64,000 nt of DNA, taken from Acidovorax sp. T1 (lineage in GTDB: Bacteria > Pseudomonadota > Gammaproteobacteria > Burkholderiales > Burkholderiaceae_C). Below, one piece after another: positions 8,024-16,107 of this stretch. Location: assembly GCF_002176815.1 (NCBI RefSeq), contig NZ_CP021648.1, forward strand, positions 3,604,001 through 3,668,000, in the 5' to 3' direction. The position numbers were made by a program, and so were the translations under genes. A model generated the notes under the pieces. It made no database searches. It was given only the letters and a program-made list of their open reading frames with translations, and was not told the DNA's origin. Every line of letters begins with the position of its first letter. Within the stretch, counting starts at the first letter, position 1.

Positions 8024-9794
8024 GGATATGCTCCAGAGCGGAACGAATGTAAGCCGGACAAACGTCCTGTGACACCGACGGTGCAAGTGCCTGCGCAAAC
8101 CTCCCCTTTCCGATCCTCTCGATCAATCTGAGCAGCCAGTCTTCATCAACCTGATCAGGATCGTCCACCCACTGCTGCAAGGCATTCAGAGTTTCTCTCC
8201 TTAATCGCGGCAGTTCCTCCCGAATTACCTCCTGCATGTCCTGCGCCAGTCCACCTGCAAATAGTTCGGGCTCCAACGTGTTCTCGTTGACGAAGTATCC
8301 GTACTGCTCGGCAAGCTCGATCACTTCATCCGCATCCAAGTTTTCGTGATCGACACCGCCCTCAATCACGTCAAGGACATTGATAAGCCGCCTGCGAACC
8401 AATGGATGATTACCATTGGTTGGATCCCGGTCCGTCAGGATCACATGGGGAATGTTGAGTCCTTCAGGGCCCAGTAGCTTCACATACGGGGTGAAGTTAG
8501 TCCCCCCCACCGAGCACACAGTGATTCCAAGCATATCGAGGGGAATATCGAGTACCTCGGCAAACGCGGGAACGATGAAGCGCTCGGCGTCGCCTTCGAC
8601 CAGAATCACCCCCCGAGAAAAGAAAATCTCGCCGCGAGTGACGTCAATGTAACGTTGAAGATCCTCTTCATCCCGCTGCGTGAAAGGTGCGTTTGCTGTC
8701 GAGACCGCGACAGTCTTGCCTTCCGCTGTGTCATGGCGCAGCAGAACAATAGATCTGATCGGCGCAACGCTTGCGATATGTGGCGAGTGGGTTGTGAGGA
8801 TTGTCGTAAGCGGTGGCTGTTCCTCACCATCTTCCGCCCCCGTGCCAAGGAAGTAACGATAGATTAGACGCTGCACGTGCGGGTGCAGGTGCGCTTCGGG
8901 CTCCTCGACTACGAAGAAGGTGTGGTCGCGCTCTCCATCGGAAACGAGGCGGTCCAGTTCGAGACTCTTCAGCGCCAGGAAGATCAGGTTCGCGGTTCCC
9001 AAACTGGCATCGCCGACTCCGCGTACGCCGTTGTCGATCAGCAGCCGCAGGCTGCGCAGCAACGCGTCGACTCTAGTTGGTGCAAGTCCGAGCGATACCG
9101 GAACGGCATGTTGCCCCCCAGCGATGGCGATCAGCCGTTCGCTGATCCGTTCTGCTGTCGCTACCACTTCCTCGTGTCCAGCCAGCTCTCGCTGTGCTTG
9201 GTCGACCTGATCCTGAATCTCCTCACGGGCGTCATCATCCAACGACGCGGCAAGATCCTCAATGAGCGGCCTCAATGGCGAATTGCGCCAGCTCGCAAGG
9301 TCCTTCTCAGCGTCACGCAGGGCTACCTGAACATCTATTGGCAACATCCGGCGGAGTGCGCCGCCGATACGCATGTCGGGATCGTCGCCACCGAAGATCA
9401 CATACTCATAGTCCTTCAACGATTCCGGAGCGCGCCCCAGGCCCGCCTTAGGCTGGAAGCGGTAGGTGAGTCGGGCCACCATGGGTGGGCCAGGATCAAT
9501 CACGCAATCGTTGAGGTGAGCCATCAGTCGGGGATCGTTTGTGAAGTCCGTTAGATCCACAGAGACCTCAATGGTCGCACCAACCTTGTCTTCGCCAAGT
9601 CCGTCCCAGAAATGTTCAAGCCCCAGTTGTCGATCGCGCTCAGACAAGCCCGGATCAAGGATCAACTGCAGGCCGCGAATGAAATTGCTCTTGCCAACCT
9701 TGTTCTCTCCCACGATGACGATACTTTCCCCCGTCTCGACATCAACATCCGAGAAATTGGCGAAATTGATCAACCTGACCCGAGAAACCCTCAT
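8007..9794 (-). CDS. gajA: OLD-family ATPase/TOPRIM nuclease, probable GajA of a Gabija system
   Basis: 595 residues, close to the usual GajA length. Walker A GENKVGKS is at residues 29-36, an EEPEAHLHPHVQ Walker B/D-loop region near 300, and an H-loop-like LTTHSPH just after it. The C-terminal TOPRIM domain has VILVEGDAE near 395 (metal-binding Glu) and LTDRDP near 455 (D-x-D). OLD class 2 proteins encoded beside a UvrD-like helicase are the Gabija arrangement. In characterised systems GajA is a nucleotide-sensing DNA-nicking enzyme that acts when phage depletes NTPs. Here it heads a two-gene minus-strand operon and is less GC-rich than the ICE core. Confidence 0.8.
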   Translation of the reverse strand: MRVSRVRLINFANFSDVDVETGESIVIVGENKVGKSNFIRGLQLILDPGLSERDRQLGLEHFWDGLGEDKVGATIEVSVDLTDFTNDPRLMAHLNDCVIDPGPPMVARLTYRFQPKAGLGRAPESLKDYEYVIFGGDDPDMRIGGALRRMLPIDVQVALRDAEKDLASWRNSPLRPLIEDLAASLDDDAREEIQDQVDQAQRELAGHEEVVATAERISERLIAIAGGQHAVPVSLGLAPTRVDALLRSLRLLIDNGVRGVGDASLGTANLIFLALKSLELDRLVSDGERDHTFFVVEEPEAHLHPHVQRLIYRYFLGTGAEDGEEQPPLTTILTTHSPHIASVAPIRSIVLLRHDTAEGKTVAVSTANAPFTQRDEEDLQRYIDVTRGEIFFSRGVILVEGDAERFIVPAFAEVLDIPLDMLGITVCSVGGTNFTPYVKLLGPEGLNIPHVILTDRDPTNGNHPLVRRRLINVLDVIEGGVDHENLDADEVIELAEQYGYFVNENTLEPELFAGGLAQDMQEVIREELPRLRRETLNALQQWVDDPDQVDEDWLLRLIERIGKGRFAQALAPSVSQDVCPAYIRSALEHIRDAIA

Positions 9795-9882
9795 TTACGC
9801 CCCCGTCCACTGGTGTTTTAACAAATAGTAGCAGTCAAGCGGCCGGCCTCCATCCGCCGACCGCGACCGAGCTTTTCCGTTA

Positions 9883-9904
9883 CGGCCCCCTCAAGGCCGC
9901 TTTT
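9883..9904 (+). terminator. Weak terminator-like hairpin at the edge of the Gabija cargo
   Basis: CGGCC (9883-9887) pairs with GGCCG (9895-9899) and TTTT follows shortly after. It lies in the 200-base gap between the divergent gajA start and the lipoprotein gene at 9996. The stem is only 5 bp. No convincing promoter was found in the gap for either direction. Confidence 0.3.
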
Positions 9905-9995
9905 GTTCGACTAGACCGCTGCCGGTAAATCGGACGCAGCGTGGTTCGCATTGTTTGCTGCTGCCCCGGGTCTTAGCGGCGATGGTGAGGGCTCG

Positions 9996-10616
9996 ATGTT
10001 TCAGGACGCCGAGCTTATGTGCCCCTCTCCACCTTGGTTTCACCATCCCGAACGCCGCCTGCTGGCTGGAGTCCTCGGCCTGCTCTGGTCGGTGCTGGCT
10101 GGCGGCTGCGCTACGACGACTGCGCCGCCCGCACCTGATGCCATCGAGGAAGTCTCGGCCGCGCCCGAACCCGAGGCGCCCGAGTACATCCCCGTCGTGC
10201 GCTACGGTCGCTACACGCTGGTCGAGCTGGCACCCAGAGCGGCGCAGCGCGACCTGCTGTTGCAGACCATCGACGTGTCCATGCCCGAAGATGCCCGTGC
10301 CACCGTCGGCGATGGGCTGCGGCATGTGCTCAAGCGTAGCGGTTACAGCCTGTGCCAGACGGCACACGCGGTAATCGAGCTGTACGCGCTGCCGCTGCCG
10401 GCGGCGCACCTGCACCTCGGCCCCATGACCTTGCGCGATGCGCTGCTCACGCTGGCTGGCCCGGCCTGGGAACTGCACGCGGATGACCGCGCACGGCAAA
10501 TCTGCTTCGAACGGCCCGCCGACAGCGCGGTCATCGAACCCGCATCCGAGCCACCCGCCGCCGAGGCGGTGCAGACGTTCCCGCTGGAGCCTTCGGTTTC
10601 GGGAGGCCAGCCATGA
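9996..10616 (+). CDS. PilL-like lipoprotein of the ICE transfer region (PFGI-1 class, TIGR03748-like)
   Basis: About 206 residues from the ATG at 9996, which has GGTGAGG upstream; the frame is also open to 9951. A signal peptide with lipobox LAGGC near residue 38 predicts an outer-membrane lipoprotein. The rest (VRYGRYTLVEL ... LRHVLKRSGYSLC ... LRDALLTLAGPAW) matches the secretin/PilL N-terminal-like domain of this ICE family. Its role is probably in the outer-membrane part of the mating channel or an accessory pilus. It is the first gene of the T4SS operon after the Gabija insert and overlaps the next gene by 4 bases. Confidence 0.78.
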   Translation: MFQDAELMCPSPPWFHHPERRLLAGVLGLLWSVLAGGCATTTAPPAPDAIEEVSAAPEPEAPEYIPVVRYGRYTLVELAPRAAQRDLLLQTIDVSMPEDARATVGDGLRHVLKRSGYSLCQTAHAVIELYALPLPAAHLHLGPMTLRDALLTLAGPAWELHADDRARQICFERPADSAVIEPASEPPAAEAVQTFPLEPSVSGGQP

Positions 10617-11257
10617 GCTCCCCACAGTCTGCCCGGCGCCCGGGCGCCGTCGTGGTGGTGCAGAGCCTTCTGTGGCTCTGGTTGGTCTTCCTCAGCGTCT
10701 TGGTGGCCCTGGGCTACCAGGCCCTCAGCGACCAGGCCGACCAGGAGCGGCTGGATTCCCGCCTGCAACGCCTGGAAGTGCAGGCAACTGGCTTGGCCGA
10801 GACGATCGAGGCCATCCAGCAGCGCCCGGCCGTCGCGACGGACGCTGACCTCAAAGACACCCGCCAGATCCTGGAAGCACGCGCGGCCCAGGTCGAGAAA
10901 TCTCTCAGTGGCTACGCAGCGGCCGACGACCTCCAGGCGCTTCGCGCGGAGGTCGAGCAGATCAAGGCGCGCCAAGCCGCCGCACGTGCCACCGCACCCG
11001 CCCAGCGGCGCGCATCGCGCACGTCCGCCGCCTCCAAGACCGAGCTGTCGCCGCTGTCATTCCGCGTCGTCGGCGCCGAACTGCGCGCCGGCCAGCGCAG
11101 CGTGTCCGTCGCGCCGAGCACCGGGGACTTCACGCCCGCCCAACTTCAGGTGCTGCTGCCCGGGGATGCGGTCGGCCCGTGGCGCCTGCAGGCGATCGAG
11201 GGCAACACCGCAGTGTTCCAGGCCGGCAACCACACCCGCCGCGTGGCGATTCCCTGA
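10613..11257 (+). CDS. Single-pass membrane protein with coiled coil, ICE transfer region
   Basis: 214 residues whose start overlaps the preceding stop (ATGA). One transmembrane helix lies near residues 15-40 (VVVVQSLLWLWLVFLSVLVAL). A long Glu/Gln/Ala-rich coiled coil covers about residues 45-125, then a globular C-terminal domain (about 145-214). The layout suggests a periplasmic structural or scaffold protein anchored in the inner membrane. It belongs to the conserved ICE gene order, but I cannot name a family. Confidence 0.72.
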   Translation: MSSPQSARRPGAVVVVQSLLWLWLVFLSVLVALGYQALSDQADQERLDSRLQRLEVQATGLAETIEAIQQRPAVATDADLKDTRQILEARAAQVEKSLSGYAAADDLQALRAEVEQIKARQAAARATAPAQRRASRTSAASKTELSPLSFRVVGAELRAGQRSVSVAPSTGDFTPAQLQVLLPGDAVGPWRLQAIEGNTAVFQAGNHTRRVAIP

Positions 11258-11269
11258 CCGGAGCACCCC

Positions 11270-12007
11270 ATGAAGCCGTCGATCCTCCTTTTCGCGGTCC
11301 TGGTGGCGTCGTCGCAATGGCCCGCCTGGGCGCAGCAGCCCGCAACGACCCCGGCGCGCAACGCACAGAGCCAGGAGCGCCCGCTGGCCGCCCGCGTGCT
11401 GGACGACCGGGTGGCAACCGAATGGGGCTTGCAGCCACAAGAATGGGCACGCTACCGCGAGCTGATGGATGGGCCGCTGGGTATCTACTCGCCCAACCTG
11501 GACCCGCTGTCCGCCCTGGGCATCGAAGCTCGCACGGACGAAGAACGGCGCCGCTATGCGGAACTGCAGGTGCAGGTGGAAGCGCGCCGCGTCGAGAAGC
11601 TGCTCGCCTACCAGCGCGCCTACGACGAGGCCTGGCAGCGCCTGAATCCGGGGATGCAGCGCGTGAACCTGCCCGACGACAAGCCGGGCGCCGGCACATC
11701 CAGCAGTCCCTTGCGCGGCAGCGGCCGCATGGCGGTGTTCGTCAAGGACGGCTGCGCAGCCTGCGGACAGCTCGTGCAGCGCCTGCAATCCTCGGGCGCG
11801 GAGTTCGACCTGTACATGGTGGGCAGCCGCCAGGATGACGCGCGCATCCGCGACTGGGCCAAGCGCGCGCAGATCGACCCGGCGCGCGTGCGCGCCGGCA
11901 GCATCACGCTCAACCACGACGGCGGCCGCTGGCTGTCGCTGGGCCTGCCCGGCGATCTGCCCGCCGCCGTGCGCGAAGTGAACGGCCAATGGCAGCGCCA
12001 GCCGTAG
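11270..12007 (+). CDS. ICE protein of the PFL_4693 family (TIGR03759), periplasmic thioredoxin-like
   Basis: 245 residues with a cleavable signal peptide ending near AWAQQ (about residue 22). The N-terminal half holds the family core (WGLQPQEWARYRELMDGPLG). The C-terminal half has KDGCAACGQLVQRL, a CxxC in a thioredoxin-like context, and an LYMVGSRQDD stretch. It is predicted to be periplasmic and to handle disulfides or substrate during T4SS assembly. It lies 12 bases after the previous gene and overlaps nothing; the lytic transglycosylase gene begins 3 bases after its stop. Confidence 0.8.
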   Translation: MKPSILLFAVLVASSQWPAWAQQPATTPARNAQSQERPLAARVLDDRVATEWGLQPQEWARYRELMDGPLGIYSPNLDPLSALGIEARTDEERRRYAELQVQVEARRVEKLLAYQRAYDEAWQRLNPGMQRVNLPDDKPGAGTSSSPLRGSGRMAVFVKDGCAACGQLVQRLQSSGAEFDLYMVGSRQDDARIRDWAKRAQIDPARVRAGSITLNHDGGRWLSLGLPGDLPAAVREVNGQWQRQP

Positions 12008-12009
12008 CC

Positions 12010-12579
12010 ATGCCCCTGCGCGCACTGGTGCTCACTGCCGGCCTGTATGCCGTTGCCGCCCTGGCCCAGGAGGTTCCGCCACCGGCTTACCAGCTTGCCG
12101 CCCAGCGCGCAGGCATCCCCTCGACCGTGCTCTACGCCGTGGCCTTGCAGGAGAGCGGCATCCGGCGCAACGGGCGCCTGGTGCCGTGGCCGTGGTCCCT
12201 CAACGTCGCCGGCCAGTCGCGCCGCTTCGCCACGCGCGCCGACGCCTGCGCTGGCCTGCAGCAGGCGATGCGCGCCACGCCGCACACGCGCATTGATGCG
12301 GGCCTGGGCCAGATCAACCTCGGTTACCACAAGCACCGCTTTACCGGCGCGTGCGACCTGCTGGATCCGTATCGCAACCTGGCCGTTGCCGCCGAGATCC
12401 TGAAGGAGCAGCACACCCCCGGCGAGGACTGGCTGCTGGCGATCGGCCGCTACCACCGCCCCGCAGGCGGCGAGCCCGCCGCCCGCTATCGGCGCAGCGT
12501 GTCGCGCCACCTTGCCCGCGTGCAGGGCACGCGACCAGCCGCCGCGGTCCTCGCGGCGCGCCAGGAGACCTCCCCATGA
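12010..12579 (+). CDS. Lytic transglycosylase of the transfer apparatus
   Basis: 189 residues from ATG 12010, just after the preceding stop. A signal peptide ends near ALAQE. The SLT-like fold is seen in YAVALQESGIR (catalytic Glu in the QES motif), the central AGLGQINLGYH (GLGQIN motif) and the AAEIL ... AIGRYH pattern. Such enzymes cleave peptidoglycan to make room for the mating channel (VirB1-like role). It overlaps the next start by 4 bases. Confidence 0.88.
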   Translation: MPLRALVLTAGLYAVAALAQEVPPPAYQLAAQRAGIPSTVLYAVALQESGIRRNGRLVPWPWSLNVAGQSRRFATRADACAGLQQAMRATPHTRIDAGLGQINLGYHKHRFTGACDLLDPYRNLAVAAEILKEQHTPGEDWLLAIGRYHRPAGGEPAARYRRSVSRHLARVQGTRPAAAVLAARQETSP

Positions 12580-13124
12580 CGAAACCCCATCCCGCCCATC
12601 TCGCGTTCACGGGCCTACTCATGCTGCTGTCAGGCCTGCCGCTGGCCTCGCGTGCCGGCGAGCCACTGATCGTTGTCGAGGACCGTGGCGGCACGTCGGC
12701 ATTGCCGTACTACGAAGCCCTGAATCTCCAGCCGCGCGCCAACGCACCGGCGCGGCCGTCCATCCCGACGCCCCAGCTTCCTGCCACACCGGCGGACGAA
12801 GCCGCGATGCTGCCGGTGCGCAGCGCCAAGCTCACGCCTGGCACCGTCGCGCGGCGTGTGATTGAAGCGCCCGGCCTGCGGCCGTTCGTGGTCATCGGCG
12901 ACGACGAGGCTTCCCGGGCCTGGTTGCAGCGCCGCGCCGCCGCTTTGCGCGAACGTGGCGCGGTCGGCCTGGTGGTCAACGTCGAGACCGCGCAGGGCCT
13001 GGCGCGGCTGCGCGCGCTGGCGCCAGGCTTGCCGCTCGCCCCCGTTGCCAGCGACGACCTGGCCGATCGCCTGGGCCTGCGGCACTACCCGGCGCTGATC
13101 ACGGCCACTGGCATCGAGCAATGA
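12576..13124 (+). CDS. ICE protein of the PFL_4695 family (TIGR03765, DUF2859)
   Basis: 182 residues. The ATG at 12576 overlaps the transglycosylase stop, and a signal peptide ends near SRAGEP. The family pattern includes PLIVVEDRGGTSALPYYEAL and a C-terminal GLVVNVETAQGLARLRALAP ... ALITATGIEQ. It is predicted to be periplasmic and is found next to the coupling-protein gene in ICEs of this class. The molecular role is not known; the conserved position suggests a channel accessory. Confidence 0.82.
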   Translation: MTKPHPAHLAFTGLLMLLSGLPLASRAGEPLIVVEDRGGTSALPYYEALNLQPRANAPARPSIPTPQLPATPADEAAMLPVRSAKLTPGTVARRVIEAPGLRPFVVIGDDEASRAWLQRRAAALRERGAVGLVVNVETAQGLARLRALAPGLPLAPVASDDLADRLGLRHYPALITATGIEQ

Positions 13125-13128
13125 AGCC

Positions 13129-15321
13129 ATGTCGGGGAAACAGCCGGTCGAGGTTCTGCTACGCCCAGCGGTGGAGCTATACACCATCGCGGCGTGTGCA
13201 GGCGCCGCGTTTCTGTGCCTGGTGGCCCCATGGTCGCTCGCGCTGAGCCCTTCGATGGGCGTCGGCAGCGCCTTGGCATTCGGTGCCTACGGCGCGATCC
13301 GCTACCGCGATGCCCGCGTCATTCTGCGCTACCGGCACAACATCCGCCGCCTGCCGCGGTACGTGATGACGAGCAAGGACGTGCCGGTCAGCCAGCAGCG
13401 CTTGTTCGTGGGGCGCGGGTTTCTCTGGGAGCAGAAGCACACCCATAGGCTGATGCAGACGTACCGGCCGGAGTTTCGCCGCTACGTCGAGCCGACGCCG
13501 GCCTACCGGCTGGCCAGGCGCCTGGAGGAACGGCTGGAGTTCGCGCCGTTCCCGCTGTCCCGGCTGCCCGCGCTCACGGGCTGGGACGTGCCTTTCAACC
13601 CCGTGCGCCCGTTGCCGCCTGTCGGCGGCCTGCCGCGCCTGCATGGCATCGAGCCCGACGAGGTGGACGTCAGCCTGCCGCTGGGGGAGCGCGTCGGACA
13701 CTCGCTGGTGTTGGGCACCACGCGGGTGGGCAAGACGCGGCTGGCCGAGTTGTTCGTCACGCAGGACATCCGCCGCAAGAACGCCGCAGGCGAGCACGAG
13801 GTCGTGATCGTCATCGACCCCAAGGGGGACGCGGACCTGCTCAAGCGGATGTATGCCGAGGCCCAGCGCGCGGGCCGTGAAGGCGAGTTTTACGTCTTCC
13901 ACTTGGGCTGGCCGGACATTTCGGCGCGCTACAACGCGGTGGGCCGCTTCGGCCGCATCAGCGAAGTGGCGACCCGGGTGGCGGGGCAGCTCTCCGGCGA
14001 AGGCAACAGCGCGGCGTTCCGCGAGTTCGCATGGCGCTTCGTGAACATCATTGCCCGCGCCCTGGTGGAGCTGGGGCAGCGCCCGGACTACATGCTGATC
14101 CAGCGGCACGTCATCAACATCGACGCGCTGTTCATCGAGTACGCCCAGCACTACTTCGCCAAGACTGAGCCCAAAGCCTGGGAGGTGATCGTCCAGATCG
14201 AGGCCAAGCTCAACGAGAAGAACATCCCGCGCAACATGATCGGGCGCGAGAAGCGCGTGGTGGCGCTGGAACAGTACCTCTCCCAGGCCCGCAACTACGA
14301 CCCGGTTCTCGACGGCCTGCGCTCGGCGGTTCGCTACGACAAGACGTATTTCGACAAGATCGTCGCGTCGTTGCTGCCGCTGCTGGAGAAGCTCACCAGC
14401 GGGAAGATTTCCCAGCTTTTGGCCCCAAATTATTCCGACCTGGCCGACCCGCGCCCGATCTTCGATTGGATGCAGGTCATCCGAAAGCGCGCAGTCGTCT
14501 ATGTGGGTCTGGACGCGCTATCCGACGCCGAGGTTGCCGCAGCGGTCGGCAATTCGATGTTCAGCGATCTCGTGTCGGTCGCCGGGCACATCTACAAGCA
14601 CGGGATCGACGATGGCCTCCCGGGCGCAACGGCCGGTGCGCGCGTGCCCATCAACGTTCATGCCGATGAATTCAATGAATTGATGGGCGATGAATTCATC
14701 CCGCTAATCAACAAGGGCGGCGGTGCCGGCCTGCAAGTCACGGCGTACACGCAGACGCTCTCGGACATCGAGGCCCGCATCGGCAACCGCGCGAAGGCCG
14801 GTCAGGTGATCGGTAACTTCAACAACCTGTTCATGCTCAGGGTCAGGGAGACGGCCACGGCCGAACTGCTGACGAGGCAGTTGCCGAAGGTCGAGGTCTA
14901 TACCACCACCATCGTCTCCGGCGCGACCGATAGCTCGGACATCCGTGGGGCGACGGATTTCACCAGCAACACGCAGGACCGCATCAGCATGTCCAGCGTG
15001 CCGATGATCGAGCCGTCGCACGTCGTTGGACTGCCCAAAGGCCAATGCTTCGCGCTGCTGCAGGGCGGCCAGCTTTGGAAGGTACGCATGCCGCTGCCGG
15101 CGCCGGACCCGGATGAAGTGATGCCGGCGGACCTGCAGCAACTGGCCGGGTACATGCGCCAGAGCTACAGCGAGGCCACGCAGTGGTGGGAGTTCACCAG
15201 CTCGCCGGCCTTGCAGGATGCGGCCTTGCCCGACGACCTGCTGGACGATGCCGCTGCGGCCGAGCCCGACGCGGTGGCCACCGGCGCCGACGATGGCGCG
15301 GGCAACGAGGCCGTGCCATGA
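13129..15321 (+). CDS. traD: Type IV coupling protein, TraD-like (TIGR03743 type)
   Basis: 730 residues. N-terminal transmembrane segments lie at about 15-65. Walker A, GTTRVGKTR, is near residue 200 and a Walker B-like VVIVIDPKGDADLL follows near 225. Further conserved stretches are NVHADEFNELMGDEF and QTLSDIEARIGNRAKAGQV. This is the inner-membrane ATPase that brings the relaxase-DNA complex to the T4SS. Its acidic C-terminal tail (DDAAAAEPDAVATGADDG) is typical of such proteins and may contact the relaxosome. It overlaps the next gene by 4 bases. Confidence 0.92.
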   Translation: MSGKQPVEVLLRPAVELYTIAACAGAAFLCLVAPWSLALSPSMGVGSALAFGAYGAIRYRDARVILRYRHNIRRLPRYVMTSKDVPVSQQRLFVGRGFLWEQKHTHRLMQTYRPEFRRYVEPTPAYRLARRLEERLEFAPFPLSRLPALTGWDVPFNPVRPLPPVGGLPRLHGIEPDEVDVSLPLGERVGHSLVLGTTRVGKTRLAELFVTQDIRRKNAAGEHEVVIVIDPKGDADLLKRMYAEAQRAGREGEFYVFHLGWPDISARYNAVGRFGRISEVATRVAGQLSGEGNSAAFREFAWRFVNIIARALVELGQRPDYMLIQRHVINIDALFIEYAQHYFAKTEPKAWEVIVQIEAKLNEKNIPRNMIGREKRVVALEQYLSQARNYDPVLDGLRSAVRYDKTYFDKIVASLLPLLEKLTSGKISQLLAPNYSDLADPRPIFDWMQVIRKRAVVYVGLDALSDAEVAAAVGNSMFSDLVSVAGHIYKHGIDDGLPGATAGARVPINVHADEFNELMGDEFIPLINKGGGAGLQVTAYTQTLSDIEARIGNRAKAGQVIGNFNNLFMLRVRETATAELLTRQLPKVEVYTTTIVSGATDSSDIRGATDFTSNTQDRISMSSVPMIEPSHVVGLPKGQCFALLQGGQLWKVRMPLPAPDPDEVMPADLQQLAGYMRQSYSEATQWWEFTSSPALQDAALPDDLLDDAAAAEPDAVATGADDGAGNEAVP

Positions 15322-16067
15322 AGGATGCCGCCTCGACCGCGCAGCGGGAGCAGAACCAACGCCAAGGCTTGATCGTCGGCACCCTCACCTTACCGTTCCG
15401 GTTACTCGGGGTGCTGATCGGCTCGCTGCTGTTCTCGATCGTGGTGGAGTGCGTCGGCATGCACCTGTTCTGGAAGGACCAGGGCTGGCGCCACTCCCAG
15501 CAGATGCTGCAGTACGAACTCGGGCACCTGTCCAGCCACTTCACGCGCAGCGTGGTCGTACAGGAGCCGGGACGGACGGCGCACGAGCTGGTGGACACCG
15601 GATACGAATGGGTGTTCGTGCGCTCGGGGCTGCTGGAGCACATGAGCCAGACCGCCGAGCGCGCCCGAGCGCCCAGCCACGGGCAGACCCACAACTTCCG
15701 CTACTGGATCAGCCAGGTCTATGTCTGGACCGAGAGCTACCTGATCGCTGCGGCCTTCACGACGCTCACCTTCCTGGTGCGCCTGCTGGTCTTGGTGCTC
15801 ACGCTGCCGCTGATCCTCACGGCGGCATTCGTCGGCCTGATTGACGGCCTGGTGCGACGGGATGTGCGCCGGTTCGGCGCGGGCCGCGAATCCGGCTTCA
15901 TCTACCACCGCGCGAAGGCCAGCCTGATGCCGTTGGCCGTGCTGCCTTGGGTCACCTATCTCGCTCTGCCCATATCGGTGCATCCTCTGGTCATCCTGCT
16001 GCCCAGCGCGGCGTTGCTGGGGATGGCAGTTAGCCTGACCGCAGGCAGCTTCAAGAAGTACTTATGA
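15318..16067 (+). CDS. ICE membrane protein of the PFL_4697 family (TIGR03747, DUF4400)
   Basis: 249 residues from the ATG at 15318 (ATGA overlap with traD). Four hydrophobic stretches are visible: near residues 27-45, 143-170, 195-215 and 222-242. The family signature region FIYHRAKASLMPLAVLPW is present. It is an inner-membrane component encoded next to the coupling protein. It is the last gene before the CBASS insert, which is oriented against it; its stop is 40 bases from the end of the ATPase gene. Confidence 0.85.
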   Translation: MKDAASTAQREQNQRQGLIVGTLTLPFRLLGVLIGSLLFSIVVECVGMHLFWKDQGWRHSQQMLQYELGHLSSHFTRSVVVQEPGRTAHELVDTGYEWVFVRSGLLEHMSQTAERARAPSHGQTHNFRYWISQVYVWTESYLIAAAFTTLTFLVRLLVLVLTLPLILTAAFVGLIDGLVRRDVRRFGAGRESGFIYHRAKASLMPLAVLPWVTYLALPISVHPLVILLPSAALLGMAVSLTAGSFKKYL

Positions 16068-16107
16068 GGTGACACGGGCGGCACTGCTCTGCAAAGCCGT
16101 GTGCCGT

